From contig JALVFE010000036.1 in assembly GCA_027030245.1 (NCBI GenBank), positions 1 to 58,062 on the forward strand: DNA of 58,062 bases. The letters are read 5' to 3'. This document shows, one piece after another, positions 33,015-42,427 of the stretch. Made by a program: the position numbers and the translations under genes. This DNA comes from Melioribacteraceae bacterium (GTDB taxonomy: Bacteria > Bacteroidota > Ignavibacteria > Ignavibacteriales > Melioribacteraceae). The first letter of the stretch is position 1. Each line of letters opens with the position of its first letter. The notes below the pieces were generated by a model. It was not told the DNA's origin. It saw only the letters and a list, made by a program, of their open reading frames with translations, and ran no database searches.

Positions 33015-33773
33015 TTGACAAATAACACAAAAGTTGCTTTGGTTACCGGGGGAACGAGAGGGATCGGAAGGGCAATTGTAAAGGAACTTGCCGCAAACAA
33101 ATCGTTGGTTGGCGAATGCACGGTTGCATTCACTTATCGCAGTTGCGACGAGTGCGCTGAGACTCTTGTTAAAGAAATTGAAGATAGCGGGGGCAAAGCG
33201 GTAGCATTTAAAACCGATGCCGCTTCCTTCGAACAGTCAAAAGAAGTAATCGATAAAATTATATCAGAATTCGGAAGATTGGATTTTTTAATTAATAATG
33301 CGGGAATTACGAAAGATAATCTTTTGCTTAGAATGTCGGAACAGGATTTTGACGATGTTATCAATACGAATTTGAAAAGCGTTTTCAACTATACGAAAAA
33401 TTCCGCGAGACAATTTATAAAACAAAAATACGGAAGAGTTATAAATATCACTTCCGTTGTTGGAATTATCGGCAATGCGGGTCAGGCAAATTATGCTGCT
33501 TCCAAATCCGGAATTATCGGATTTACAAAATCGATTGCCAAAGAACTTGCATCCCGTAACATTAACGTAAATGCTATTGCACCGGGATTCATACAAACCG
33601 AAATGACGGATAAATTAACCGAAGATCAAACAAAATCACTTTTAGAAAATATACCGTTAAAGAGAATGGGAAAACCCGAAGATATTGCTGGAGTTGTTTC
33701 CTTTCTTTGCAGTCCGTTAGCCGATTACATTACAGGGCAAGTAATTTCGGTAGACGGCGGAATGGTAATGTAG
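33015..33773 (+). CDS. fabG: 3-oxoacyl-ACP reductase
   Basis: FabG reduces beta-ketoacyl-ACP with NADPH. The 252-residue short-chain dehydrogenase has the cofactor loop TGGTRGIGRA, INNAG, the catalytic Ser/Tyr/Lys (ITSVVG, YAASKSG) and the C-terminal YITGQVISVDGGMVM. Translation starts at TTG 33015, behind AAAGG; no in-frame ATG exists upstream before a stop. A 90-bp gap before it could hold an internal promoter. Confidence 0.95.
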   Translation: MTNNTKVALVTGGTRGIGRAIVKELAANKSLVGECTVAFTYRSCDECAETLVKEIEDSGGKAVAFKTDAASFEQSKEVIDKIISEFGRLDFLINNAGITKDNLLLRMSEQDFDDVINTNLKSVFNYTKNSARQFIKQKYGRVINITSVVGIIGNAGQANYAASKSGIIGFTKSIAKELASRNINVNAIAPGFIQTEMTDKLTEDQTKSLLENIPLKRMGKPEDIAGVVSFLCSPLADYITGQVISVDGGMVM

Positions 33774-33816
33774 AATTAGTTAATCTTTTTCCATAAACAA
33801 AATACGGAGACATAAA

Positions 33817-34053
33817 ATGGATGTTGAAGCTAAAGTTAAAGAAATAATAATGGATAAGTTGGGAGTAGAAGAATCACAAATTACTCCCGAAGCATCTTTT
33901 ACAAACGACTTAGGCGCAGATTCTCTCGATATCGTTGAATTGGTAATGGGCTTCGAATCGGAATTCGACATCTCGATCCCGGACGAAGATGCCGAAAAAA
34001 TTTCGACGGTAGGAGATGCAATCAAATATTTGCAAGAAAAAACCGCCAGTTAA
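33817..34053 (+). CDS. acpP: Acyl carrier protein
   Basis: A 78-residue acidic protein with the phosphopantetheine site [12 protein letters not shown] (Ser36). It carries the growing acyl chain in fatty-acid synthesis. Length and sequence are typical. It is followed by a strong hairpin with a T-tract (34068-34131) before fabF, which may set the high acpP to fabF expression ratio. Confidence 0.97.
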   Translation: MDVEAKVKEIIMDKLGVEESQITPEASFTNDLGADSLDIVELVMGFESEFDISIPDEDAEKISTVGDAIKYLQEKTAS

Positions 34054-34067
34054 TATTTCTAGCCTCG

Positions 34068-34131
34068 ATTAAGAGGGTTACTCCGTTTCCGTAAACTTAA
34101 AATTGGAAGGAACCCTCTTAATAGATTTTTT
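34068..34131 (+). terminator. Hairpin with T-tract between acpP and fabF (partial terminator/attenuator)
   Basis: ATTAAGAGGGTT (34068-34079) and AACCCTCTTAAT (34111-34122) form a perfect 12-bp stem, followed by AGATTTTTT. It lies 15 bp after acpP and about 25 bp before fabF. Since fabF is the next gene of the same cluster, this is probably a leaky terminator that limits transcription into fabF, a known arrangement for highly expressed acpP, or fabF has its own promoter. Confidence 0.7.
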
Positions 34132-34156
34132 ATTACAAACATTTCTCGGAGATAGA

Positions 34157-35401
34157 ATGAGAAGACGAGTTGTTGTAACCGGAATGGGCGCCGTGACGCC
34201 TATTGGAAATACACTCGATGAATTTTGGAAAGGATTAATTGAAGGAAGAAACGGAGCAAATCTGATTACCCGCTTCGATACGAGCGAATTTAAAACAAAA
34301 TTCGCATGTGAAGTTAAAGATTTCGATGCCTCAAAATACATTGATAAAAAAGCACTAAAAAGAATGGACCCGTTTACTCATTTTGCGCTTTCCACGACAA
34401 TAATGGCAATGGAAGATTCCGGTATTGATTTGGATAAAGTCGATAAAGAACGGTTCGGCGTGGTTTACGGCAGTGGCATAGGCGGTATGGACACTTTCGA
34501 AACGCAAATGAGAAATCTTTACGAGGGCGGACCAAGAAAAATTAGTCCGTTTTTTATTCCGATGATGATTTCGGATATAGCTGCAGGACATATTTCTATT
34601 TATTACGGATTAAAAGGACCTAATTATGCAACAACCTCCGCTTGTGCTACTTCATCTCATGCAATTGGCGATGCTTTCTTCTTAATTCAACGGGGTTCTG
34701 CCGATCTTATGGTTTGCGGCGGTGCGGAAGCTTCCATTACACCAATGTCCATCGGGGGTTTTAATGCGGCAAGGGCAATTTCCACATGGAACGACAGATA
34801 TAAAGAAGCGTCAAGACCGTTCGATAAAGACCGTAACGGTTTTGTAATGGGTGAAGGCTCTGGAACTCTTATTCTTGAAGAGTACGAACATGCAAAAAAA
34901 CGGGGCGCAAAAATTTATGCCGAAATGGTCGGAGTAGGTTTTACCGGAGATGCTTATCACATCACCGCGCCGGCGCCGGAAGGTGAAGGGGCGGCACGCT
35001 CGATGAAAGAGGCGCTCCGGGATGCGGGTGTTCAACCGGAAGAGGTCGGCTATATCAATGCTCACGGAACTTCTACCGAACTTAACGATAAAAACGAAAC
35101 AACCGCAATTAAAACGGTTTTCGGCAGTCATGCATACGAAATGGTTGTCAGTTCCACCAAATCGATGACGGGACACCTATTAGGTGCCGCCGGGGCAATA
35201 GAATCGATTGCTACCGTATTGGCAGTTAAAAACGGAATTATTCCGCCAACAATTAATTTGGATGAACCGAGTCCCGAATGCGACTTAAACTATGTCCCGA
35301 AAAAGGCTATTGAACGCGAAGTTAAATATGCTATAAGTAATACATTCGGTTTTGGTGGACATAATGCATCGTTGTTATTTAAAAAATACGAAGAGGAATA
35401 G
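34157..35401 (+). CDS. fabF: Beta-ketoacyl-ACP synthase II
   Basis: FabF elongates acyl-ACP with malonyl-ACP. The 414-residue protein starts MRRRVVVTGMGAVTPIG at the ATG at 34157 behind GGAGA. An earlier in-frame ATG at 34103 lies inside the terminator hairpin and is unlikely. The Cys-His-His triad is present in TSACATSSHAIGDA, NAHGTSTELND and TKSMTGHLLGAAG. Length is typical. The next gene starts immediately after the stop codon. Confidence 0.96.
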   Translation: MRRRVVVTGMGAVTPIGNTLDEFWKGLIEGRNGANLITRFDTSEFKTKFACEVKDFDASKYIDKKALKRMDPFTHFALSTTIMAMEDSGIDLDKVDKERFGVVYGSGIGGMDTFETQMRNLYEGGPRKISPFFIPMMISDIAAGHISIYYGLKGPNYATTSACATSSHAIGDAFFLIQRGSADLMVCGGAEASITPMSIGGFNAARAISTWNDRYKEASRPFDKDRNGFVMGEGSGTLILEEYEHAKKRGAKIYAEMVGVGFTGDAYHITAPAPEGEGAARSMKEALRDAGVQPEEVGYINAHGTSTELNDKNETTAIKTVFGSHAYEMVVSSTKSMTGHLLGAAGAIESIATVLAVKNGIIPPTINLDEPSPECDLNYVPKKAIEREVKYAISNTFGFGGHNASLLFKKYEEE

Positions 35402-36187
35402 TTGTCGTTTTCTTTAATCGATAAGCTAAAAAATATTTTTTCGTTAAAAGAAACTTCCCCCCGGAAAAGACCGAATCACAAAAAGATTATTGAGGGTATC
35501 CAACAACTTCTTGGATACCCTGTTAAAAATAAAGAATTGTTTCTGCAAGCGTTGGCACACCGTTCATACACCGAAACTTTTTCGGATATCTCACAATCGA
35601 ATGAACGCCTTGAATTTCTGGGCGATTCGATTTTAGGCTTCATTGTCGGCAAATTCCTTTATGAAAATTTCCCGGAAGAAAACGAGGGCTTTCTTACGAA
35701 ATACCGCTCTTACTTTGTTAATAAAAATGCTTTGGCACGCGCGGCGAGAGATATGAATTTGGAAAAATTAGTTTTATATAATAAAAGATTTATCAAACCG
35801 GATTCGGAAGGACTTAACACAGTGTTAGCCGATTGCCTGGAAGCACTTACCGCCGCGGTTTACTTCGAAGGCGGAATGGAAAAAGCCGAACAATTTGTAG
35901 AACGGTGGATTATTAAGCCGCATTTTGACCGGACTAAAAATTTTGAGGATACGAATTATAAAGGTCAACTGTTGGAATATTCACATGCCCATAAAATTAG
36001 TCCGCCGATTTATAAAGTATTGAAAGAAGAAGGTCCTGCTCACAAAAAGAAATATGTTGTTCAAGTTACCGTCGGGGATAATATTATCGGAATAGGAGAG
36101 GGGAACAATAAAAAAACGGCTGAACAATATGCCGCTAAAAACGCATTTAAAAAAATAAAATCTCAAGACCAAACCGAAAGTAATTAA
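35402..36187 (+). CDS. rnc: Ribonuclease III
   Basis: RNase III cuts double-stranded RNA, including rRNA precursors. The 261-residue protein has the catalytic signature NERLEFLGDSILGFIV (about 65-80), the second acidic site with DCLEALTAAVYFEGG, and a C-terminal double-stranded-RNA-binding domain (about 182-252, ending AEQYAAKNAFKKI). It starts at TTG 35402 directly after the fabF stop, with a 25-residue basic leader. The fabF-rnc pair is common in bacteria. Confidence 0.95.
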   Translation: MSFSLIDKLKNIFSLKETSPRKRPNHKKIIEGIQQLLGYPVKNKELFLQALAHRSYTETFSDISQSNERLEFLGDSILGFIVGKFLYENFPEENEGFLTKYRSYFVNKNALARAARDMNLEKLVLYNKRFIKPDSEGLNTVLADCLEALTAAVYFEGGMEKAEQFVERWIIKPHFDRTKNFEDTNYKGQLLEYSHAHKISPPIYKVLKEEGPAHKKKYVVQVTVGDNIIGIGEGNNKKTAEQYAAKNAFKKIKSQDQTESN

Positions 36188-36276
36188 CTACACTAATCTT
36201 TCCGAAAGTTTATTTTACTTTTATGTAAATTTGATGTAATGAATTTAAAATTTTTCCGTATTCCATTAGGTATAAA

Positions 36277-39171
36277 ATGAAAAAGTTTGATTTTACCGAC
36301 AGATTCATCGACCGCCATATTGGTCCGGACGATAATGAAATCGCACTGATGTTAAAAGAAATCGGTGTTGAAAGCTTGGATGAATTAATTGATAAAACAA
36401 TTCCGGCCGGAATTCGCAGTAGTAAACAACCTGAATTGCCGGAACCCCTTTCCGAATATGAAATATTGAATGAACTAAAAGAGATTGCTGAGAAAAATAA
36501 AATTTATAAATCGTATATCGGAATGGGTTATTACGAAACCGTAACACCCGCTGTTATACAAAGAAACATTTTGGAAAATCCCGGATGGTATACGCAATAC
36601 ACTCCTTATCAAGCCGAGATATCACAAGGCAGAATGGAAGCGCTGTTAAATTTTCAAACGATGGTTTGTGACCTGACCGCTTTACCTTTGGCAAACGCAT
36701 CCCTTTTGGATGAAGCTACAGCTGCGGCGGAAGCCATGATAATGTTTTTCAATGCAAGAAAAGGCGATAAGAAAAATGCGGATGTTTTTATAGTTTCGGA
36801 AGATATTTATCCCCAAACGCTCGATGTTTTAATAGGAAGGGCGGAACCGCGGGAAATTAAAATCAAAACACAAAGAAACGATTCGTTCGAATTGACGGAT
36901 GATGTTTTCGGCATACTTGTTCAATATCCCGACGGCAACGGCGAAATTGTTAATTATGAAAAAATGTTTGCCGAAGCGGATGAGAAAAAAATTTTCAAAG
37001 CGGTTGCAACGGATTTAATGAGTTTAACTTTACTTAAACCACCCGGAGAATTCGGAGCCGACGTTGCCCTTGGTTCAACTCAACGTTTCGGATTACCAAT
37101 GGCATACGGCGGTCCTCATGCGGCATTTTTCGCCACCACGGAAAAATTCAAGCGTTTAATTCCCGGCAGAATAATTGGAGTTTCCGTTGATAAAAGACAG
37201 CGGTATGCTTACCGTATGGCTCTTCAAACGAGGGAACAGCATATTAAGAGGGAAAGGGCAACAAGTAATATTTGTACGGCTCAAGCATTGCTTGCTATCA
37301 TGTCCGGTATGTATGCGGTCTACCACGGAGCAGACGGATTAAAGAAAATTGCCCGTAGAATCGGCATGCTTACAAATTTGCTTGATAAAAGTTTGAAAAT
37401 ATTAAATTATAATCATAAAAATTCTAATTATTTCGATACGTTAAAGATTGAGCTGAACGATGAAAATGAAAAAGCAAAGTTAAAGGATTTAGCATTAAAG
37501 AAAAAAGTAAACTTCCGTTATTTCGATGATAATCATGTAGGGATATCGTTAAACGAAACAACATCGGAAAAAGATGTTGACGAAATAATCGAAATTTTTG
37601 CCGATTTGCGAAACTTGAAAATTGATAACGGGGATATTGAGAAAATTAAAAACGAAGTTTCACTTGAACTTCCAGCCGGGTTAATAAGGGAATCCAAATT
37701 TTTAACCCATCCGGTTTTCAACAAATACCGCACCGAGACCGAGATGATGAGATATATTAAAAATTTGGAACGCAAAGATTTATCGTTAACAACTTCGATG
37801 ATTCCGCTCGGTTCTTGTACAATGAAATTAAATGCTGCTGTGGAACTCCTACCGCTATCGTGGCGGGAATTCGGAGCTATACATCCCTTTGCACCGGTTG
37901 AGCAAGCTGAAGGTTTTCAAATAATCATAAAAGAATTGGAAAAATATCTTGCTGAAATCACGGGCTTCAAAGCAGTTACGCTTCAACCTAATTCAGGCGC
38001 TCAAGGTGAATTTACCGGTTTGATGATAATCAGAAAATATCATATTAAAAACGGGCAATCTCAGCGTAATGTTATTCTTATCCCTTCTTCCGCACACGGT
38101 ACAAATCCCGCAAGCGCAGTGATGGCGGGAAACAAGGTTGTAATCGTTAAATGTGACGACAACGGTAATATTGATTTGGAAGATTTGAGAATCAAAGCAG
38201 AAGAATATAAAGATTCACTGGCCGGTTTTATGGTAACTTATCCGTCTACTCACGGAATATTTGAAGAAGATATTAAAACAATGACACAGATTGTACACGA
38301 GAACGGCGGTCTTGTTTATATGGACGGTGCAAATATGAATGCCCAGCTTGGTTTAACTACACCGCATGATATAGGCGCCGATGTGTGTCATTTGAATTTG
38401 CATAAAACATTCGCAATACCCCACGGCGGTGGGGGTCCCGGTGTCGGACCTGTTGCTGTTTCCGAAAAGCTGGTTGAATTTTTGCCCGGTCATCCGGTTG
38501 TGGATATTAATAAACCCGAATCTATACATGCCGTTGCGGCTGCGCCATGGGGAAGCGCACAAATACTTTTGATTTCTTATGCGTTTATTAAAATGACCGG
38601 CGCGGAAGGATTGAAAAAAGTAGCCCAAGTATCTATACTTAATGCAAATTACATTAAAGCAAAACTGGAAAAATATTTTAAAGTTTTATACAAAGGAAAA
38701 AACGGTTTCGTAGGTCATGAGCTGATTTTCGATACGCGGGAATTCAAACATACGGCAAAGGTGGATGTGATTGATATTGCAAAAAGAATGATGGATTACG
38801 GTTTCCATGCGCCTACTGTTTCGTTTCCGGTTCCGGGAACTTTAATGGTTGAACCTACGGAGAGCGAATCGAAATACGAGTTGGATAGATTTTGTAAAAT
38901 GATGATATCCATTTGGGAAGAAATTCAGGACGTTATTAACGATGCGGAAAAGGAAAAAGACAATCCGTTAATCAATTCACCCCATACCGCGAATGATATC
39001 GTTGAAGATTGGCAACATACATACTCGCGCGAAAAAGCGGTATTTCCGGCCGACTGGTGCAGGGAAAATAAATTTTGGCCGCCGGTTAACAGAATAGACG
39101 ATGCATACGGTGACAGACATTTGGTTTGTTCCTGTGTGCCCGTTGAAGAATATGAAACGGAGAGTTTATAA
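36277..39171 (+). CDS. gcvP: Glycine dehydrogenase (decarboxylating), P protein, full-length
   Basis: The PLP enzyme of the glycine cleavage system decarboxylates glycine and passes the aminomethyl group to lipoyl-GcvH. At 964 residues it is the fused single-chain form, containing both halves found as GcvPA and GcvPB in other bacteria. The PLP lysine is K710 in HLNLHKTFAIPHGGGGPG. The first half shows SQGRMEALLNFQTMVCDLT, and the C-terminal half ends with DRHLVCSCVPVEEY. No gcvT or gcvH is in the window. The 89-bp upstream gap shows no glycine riboswitch. Confidence 0.96.
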   Translation: MKKFDFTDRFIDRHIGPDDNEIALMLKEIGVESLDELIDKTIPAGIRSSKQPELPEPLSEYEILNELKEIAEKNKIYKSYIGMGYYETVTPAVIQRNILENPGWYTQYTPYQAEISQGRMEALLNFQTMVCDLTALPLANASLLDEATAAAEAMIMFFNARKGDKKNADVFIVSEDIYPQTLDVLIGRAEPREIKIKTQRNDSFELTDDVFGILVQYPDGNGEIVNYEKMFAEADEKKIFKAVATDLMSLTLLKPPGEFGADVALGSTQRFGLPMAYGGPHAAFFATTEKFKRLIPGRIIGVSVDKRQRYAYRMALQTREQHIKRERATSNICTAQALLAIMSGMYAVYHGADGLKKIARRIGMLTNLLDKSLKILNYNHKNSNYFDTLKIELNDENEKAKLKDLALKKKVNFRYFDDNHVGISLNETTSEKDVDEIIEIFADLRNLKIDNGDIEKIKNEVSLELPAGLIRESKFLTHPVFNKYRTETEMMRYIKNLERKDLSLTTSMIPLGSCTMKLNAAVELLPLSWREFGAIHPFAPVEQAEGFQIIIKELEKYLAEITGFKAVTLQPNSGAQGEFTGLMIIRKYHIKNGQSQRNVILIPSSAHGTNPASAVMAGNKVVIVKCDDNGNIDLEDLRIKAEEYKDSLAGFMVTYPSTHGIFEEDIKTMTQIVHENGGLVYMDGANMNAQLGLTTPHDIGADVCHLNLHKTFAIPHGGGGPGVGPVAVSEKLVEFLPGHPVVDINKPESIHAVAAAPWGSAQILLISYAFIKMTGAEGLKKVAQVSILNANYIKAKLEKYFKVLYKGKNGFVGHELIFDTREFKHTAKVDVIDIAKRMMDYGFHAPTVSFPVPGTLMVEPTESESKYELDRFCKMMISIWEEIQDVINDAEKEKDNPLINSPHTANDIVEDWQHTYSREKAVFPADWCRENKFWPPVNRIDDAYGDRHLVCSCVPVEEYETESL

Positions 39172-39173
39172 GA

Positions 39174-39566
39174 ATGGTAGACGATTGTGAAATATTGAAA
39201 AATTCAAAAACTATTGCCGTTGTTGGTCTTTCCCGTAAACCGTATAAAACCAGTCACTCGATTGCGCTCTTTTTACGCGACGTTGGATACAAAGTTTTCG
39301 GAGTAAATCCTTATATGGAAAATGATATTGACGGAATTAAGGTTTATAAAAGTTTGAGAGATATCGAAGAAAAGATAGACATTGTAAATGTTTTCCGACG
39401 CTCGGAGGATATACCGGAAATAATAGACGATGTTCTGTATGTTAATCCGAAAGTATTGTGGTTGCAGCTTGGTATTCGAAACGACGAAGCGGTAAAACCC
39501 GTTCAGGAAAAGGGAATAATTACAATCCAGAACAAATGCATTATGGTAACTTACAACTCGTGTTAA
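39174..39566 (+). CDS. CoA-binding domain protein (YccU-like)
   Basis: A single Rossmann-like CoA-binding domain of 130 residues: TIAVVGLSRKPYKTSHSIA near the N-terminus, YKVFGVNPYMEN, and IDIVNVFRRSEDIPEI, ending with IIQNKCIMVTY-like residues (KGIITIQNKCIM). It is the size of E. coli YccU, whose role is unknown. It follows gcvP after 2 bp and overlaps the next gene by a few bases. Confidence 0.9.
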   Translation: MVDDCEILKNSKTIAVVGLSRKPYKTSHSIALFLRDVGYKVFGVNPYMENDIDGIKVYKSLRDIEEKIDIVNVFRRSEDIPEIIDDVLYVNPKVLWLQLGIRNDEAVKPVQEKGIITIQNKCIMVTYNSC

Positions 39567-40912
39567 AATCTTTAGCTAAAATACAAGAATCTGCGGGAAA
39601 AATAATTTTTATTATTCTGTTTTTAGATTTTTTCTTCCGTGGTATAACTGCGCAAACCGTACCGGAAGACACTCTTCGTAACGGTACGGACAAAATCAGA
39701 ATCGATTCGATTGAAATTGTTGGGAACGAGACTACGGAGAACTTTATAATCTTACGCGAACTCACTTTCAAAGAAGGTGATTTAATTACGCAGAAAGAAT
39801 TGGATTACAACAGGGAACGTGTTTACAGTCTGGGATTGTTCAACAAAGTCAATTTCTATTTCTTCGAAAATACTTTAACCATAATGGTTGAGGAGAGCTG
39901 GTATATTTATCCCATTCCGTTTTTCTATTGGAGGGAAAATACACTTGCAAAATCCACTTACGGAATATCTCTGCTCTATAAGAATTTCAGAGGGAGAAAC
40001 GAAACGATAAACGCTCTTGCGGCTTTCGGATACGATCCGAATTATATGTTGTCTTATTACAACCCGGTAATTTCCGAAAAATTAAATCTGTCCTTTAGCT
40101 TTGGAATATATTACAGTAACTTCGTTAACAAAAGCAGGCAAGCGGAATTAAGTTATGGTAAATCATTCAGCTATAAAAGCTACGGCGGATTTGTCGGGTT
40201 TGGAAAAAGATTTAATCAATTTAACGATGTCTTTTTATTAGCCGGTTTTAGTTATGTTGAAGCGCCGGCGCTAATCAAAGGTTTTAACGCGGCAAAAGGA
40301 AGAATTGACCGTTCGCCCAGTTTGACAGTTCAGTATTTATTTGATAATCGGGATTTAAAGCAATTTTCGAAAGAAGGGCTTTATACCAAAGTCGAATATA
40401 CTCATAAAGGTTTCTACGTTAATAATATTGATTACAATATTCTGAGCATAGATTTTAGGGAATACAGAAATCTGTTAAACACTTTTACGGTACGTTGGCG
40501 ATTAGCTTCACGTTTTACTTTCGGTAAAAAAATCCCAATCTACGATTATTCTTTTCTTGGCATTGGCGAATACATTCGCGGCTATTTAACGAAAGACCGC
40601 GAAGGTCATAATATGATGTTGGGATCTTTGGAGTTGGCATATCCTATTTTAGACGAGTGGCATTTGAAGTTGGATTTACCACTTCTTCCCGAAAGCTTAA
40701 CTTCAACACGAATTGGTATAAACATTAATTTATTTGTTGATACCGGAACAACATTTAATAACAGAGAAAAATTGGGTTATAAAAATTTCGATACCGGTTT
40801 CGGTGTTGGACTTACAATTTTATTTTTACCGTTTAACGCCGTAAGATTTGAATACGCGTTTAACGAAAGTTTGATAGGTGAATTTATTGTGGGGACGGGT
40901 TTTGCTTTCTGA
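39560..40912 (+). CDS. Omp85-family outer membrane protein with one POTRA domain
   Basis: An outer-membrane beta-barrel of the BamA/TamA superfamily. With GTG at 39560 the protein has 450 residues and a typical signal peptide (KIIFIILFLDFFFRGITAQ). A longer frame exists with ATG at 39536, but that start lies further inside the preceding gene. Residues about 45-110 are a single POTRA-like domain (RIDSIEIVGNETTENFIILR, RVYSLGLFNKVNFYF). The rest is a 16-strand-like barrel ending in a terminal aromatic (FIVGTGFAF), as needed for insertion. With one POTRA it is smaller than BamA, so it is more likely a paralogue used for a specific secretion or lipid-related task. Confidence 0.82.
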   Translation: MLKSLAKIQESAGKIIFIILFLDFFFRGITAQTVPEDTLRNGTDKIRIDSIEIVGNETTENFIILRELTFKEGDLITQKELDYNRERVYSLGLFNKVNFYFFENTLTIMVEESWYIYPIPFFYWRENTLAKSTYGISLLYKNFRGRNETINALAAFGYDPNYMLSYYNPVISEKLNLSFSFGIYYSNFVNKSRQAELSYGKSFSYKSYGGFVGFGKRFNQFNDVFLLAGFSYVEAPALIKGFNAAKGRIDRSPSLTVQYLFDNRDLKQFSKEGLYTKVEYTHKGFYVNNIDYNILSIDFREYRNLLNTFTVRWRLASRFTFGKKIPIYDYSFLGIGEYIRGYLTKDREGHNMMLGSLELAYPILDEWHLKLDLPLLPESLTSTRIGININLFVDTGTTFNNREKLGYKNFDTGFGVGLTILFLPFNAVRFEYAFNESLIGEFIVGTGFAF

Positions 40913-41609
40913 TATTGAACTGTTTTATACGGAGCCTTCCAATATAAGCGATAATGATTTGCAGCTGGTTGCGGATGAATTTCATCATGCGGTAAATGTA
41001 ATGCGTAAAAGGGCAGGTGAGGAATTGTTTGTTACCGATGGCGTAGGCAACATTTATGCAACGGAGATAAAAGAGATAAACAAAAACGAAATACTCTCCA
41101 TTGTCAACCGCAAATATTCTTATACTAATCCTTTGGAAAATTTTACAATCTGGATTCCGAGACTGAAAAATGCAAACAGACTTGAATTTGCATTGGAAAA
41201 AAGCGTTGAACTAGGATTCACCAAATTTATTATTTTCGAAAGCGAAAGAACAATAGGCAAAGGAGAAAAACTGAATCGATGGAATAAAATTCTTTTATCC
41301 GCAATGAAACAATCGCTTAGGAGTTATTTGCCTTCCGTTCGATATGTAAAAAATATTAATAGTATAAGTTTCGATAATCAAAGTATAGTGTTTGAACAGC
41401 ATGCCACAGAAACCTTCTCCGCATATTTGGAAAATATTGATAAAAATAAAAGTACTTCATTGATTTTCGGTCCCGAAGGCGGATTTTCAGAAAACGAATT
41501 GAGAAATTTTGATGGAGCCGCGTTTGTAGCTCTCGGCAAGAATCGCTTGCGTTCGGAAACCGCGATAATTACCGCCGCTTCTTTGTTAAGCTCGGCAATA
41601 ACGGGTTAG
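40902..41609 (+). CDS. rsmE: 16S rRNA (uracil-1498-N3) methyltransferase
   Basis: RsmE is a SPOUT-class methyltransferase acting on U1498 of 16S rRNA. The protein begins near DIELFYTEP, has HHAVNVMRKRAGEEL (about 30-45), and the C-terminal SAM knot with FGPEGGFSENEL and ALGKNRLRSETAI. The start is uncertain: TTG at 40902 has GGGGA upstream and gives 235 residues; GTG at 40878 would add eight. It overlaps the Omp85 gene by 11 bp and runs 4 bp into the convergent punA gene. Confidence 0.92.
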   Translation: MLSDIELFYTEPSNISDNDLQLVADEFHHAVNVMRKRAGEELFVTDGVGNIYATEIKEINKNEILSIVNRKYSYTNPLENFTIWIPRLKNANRLEFALEKSVELGFTKFIIFESERTIGKGEKLNRWNKILLSAMKQSLRSYLPSVRYVKNINSISFDNQSIVFEQHATETFSAYLENIDKNKSTSLIFGPEGGFSENELRNFDGAAFVALGKNRLRSETAIITAASLLSSAITG

Positions 41610-42427
41610 ATTAACTTTATTATATTTTTAACGAGACTCTCGAACTTTAATTTTGCTTCGTTTGCAGTATCAATTACTTCTTGGTGGGAAAGTTTTGTAG
41701 GAGACAGTCCGGCTGCAAGGTTGGTAATTAAGGATATTCCAGCCACATCCATTCCCAGAAACTTTGCGTAAACAGCTTCGTGCGCGGTTGACATTCCAAC
41801 CGCATCGATTCCGAATTTGAGCATCATTTGAATTTCCGCCGGCGTTTCATAACTCGGACCTTTCCCGAACCAATAACTTCCGTGTTGCAGAAAAATTCCG
41901 GTTTTGACAGAAGCTTCTTTTATTAATTCACTCAACCATTTAGACGGAAAATCGAGAAAAGAATTTTTTTGTTCCGGACTTACTTTTCCGAGAAAGGCGG
42001 ACAATTCTTTTTTGATATTAAAAGTATAAAACGAATCAATCAACATAAGGTCGCCCGGGGAAAATGAAGGATTCACGCCCCCGGCAGCGTTAGTTAGAAT
42101 AACTTTTGAACAACCGGTTTTGTGAATTAAAAATACGGGTAGCAAACATTTTGAAATATCATAACCTTCGTAAAAATGAATTCTACCTTGAAATAATAAG
42201 ATTTTCTTGTTTTCATATTCCGCAAAGTGAATGAAACCCTTATGTCCGTGAACCGTTGATTCTGGATAATCCGGAATTTCAATTGTGGGAATGCTCTTGT
42301 GAACTTTAACGCTTTCCGCAAAATCTCCGAGTCCGCTTCCAAGTATTATTGCAAGCTCCGGTTGGAAAGGTGTTAATTTTAACAAATATTCTGAAGCCCG
42401 TCTGTATGTTGAGTTCATGTTAAACAT
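41606..42427 (-). CDS. punA: Purine nucleoside phosphorylase
   Basis: Cleaves purine nucleosides with phosphate to the base and ribose-1-phosphate. The 273-residue protein is of the trimeric PNP class with ILGSGLGDFAESV (residues 27-39), HGHKGFIHFAEYENKKILLF, the phosphate/base site NAAGGVNPSFSPGDLMLID, and VGMSTAHEAV. Length is usual. It directly follows the nucleoside transporter gene (1-bp overlap) in a nucleoside salvage operon. Confidence 0.95.
   Translation of the reverse strand: MFNMNSTYRRASEYLLKLTPFQPELAIILGSGLGDFAESVKVHKSIPTIEIPDYPESTVHGHKGFIHFAEYENKKILLFQGRIHFYEGYDISKCLLPVFLIHKTGCSKVILTNAAGGVNPSFSPGDLMLIDSFYTFNIKKELSAFLGKVSPEQKNSFLDFPSKWLSELIKEASVKTGIFLQHGSYWFGKGPSYETPAEIQMMLKFGIDAVGMSTAHEAVYAKFLGMDVAGISLITNLAAGLSPTKLSHQEVIDTANEAKLKFESLVKNIIKLI

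Noticed and set aside
36188-36276. Possible glycine riboswitch before gcvP
   Set aside because: The 89-bp gap is AT-rich and lacks the conserved glycine aptamer helices.
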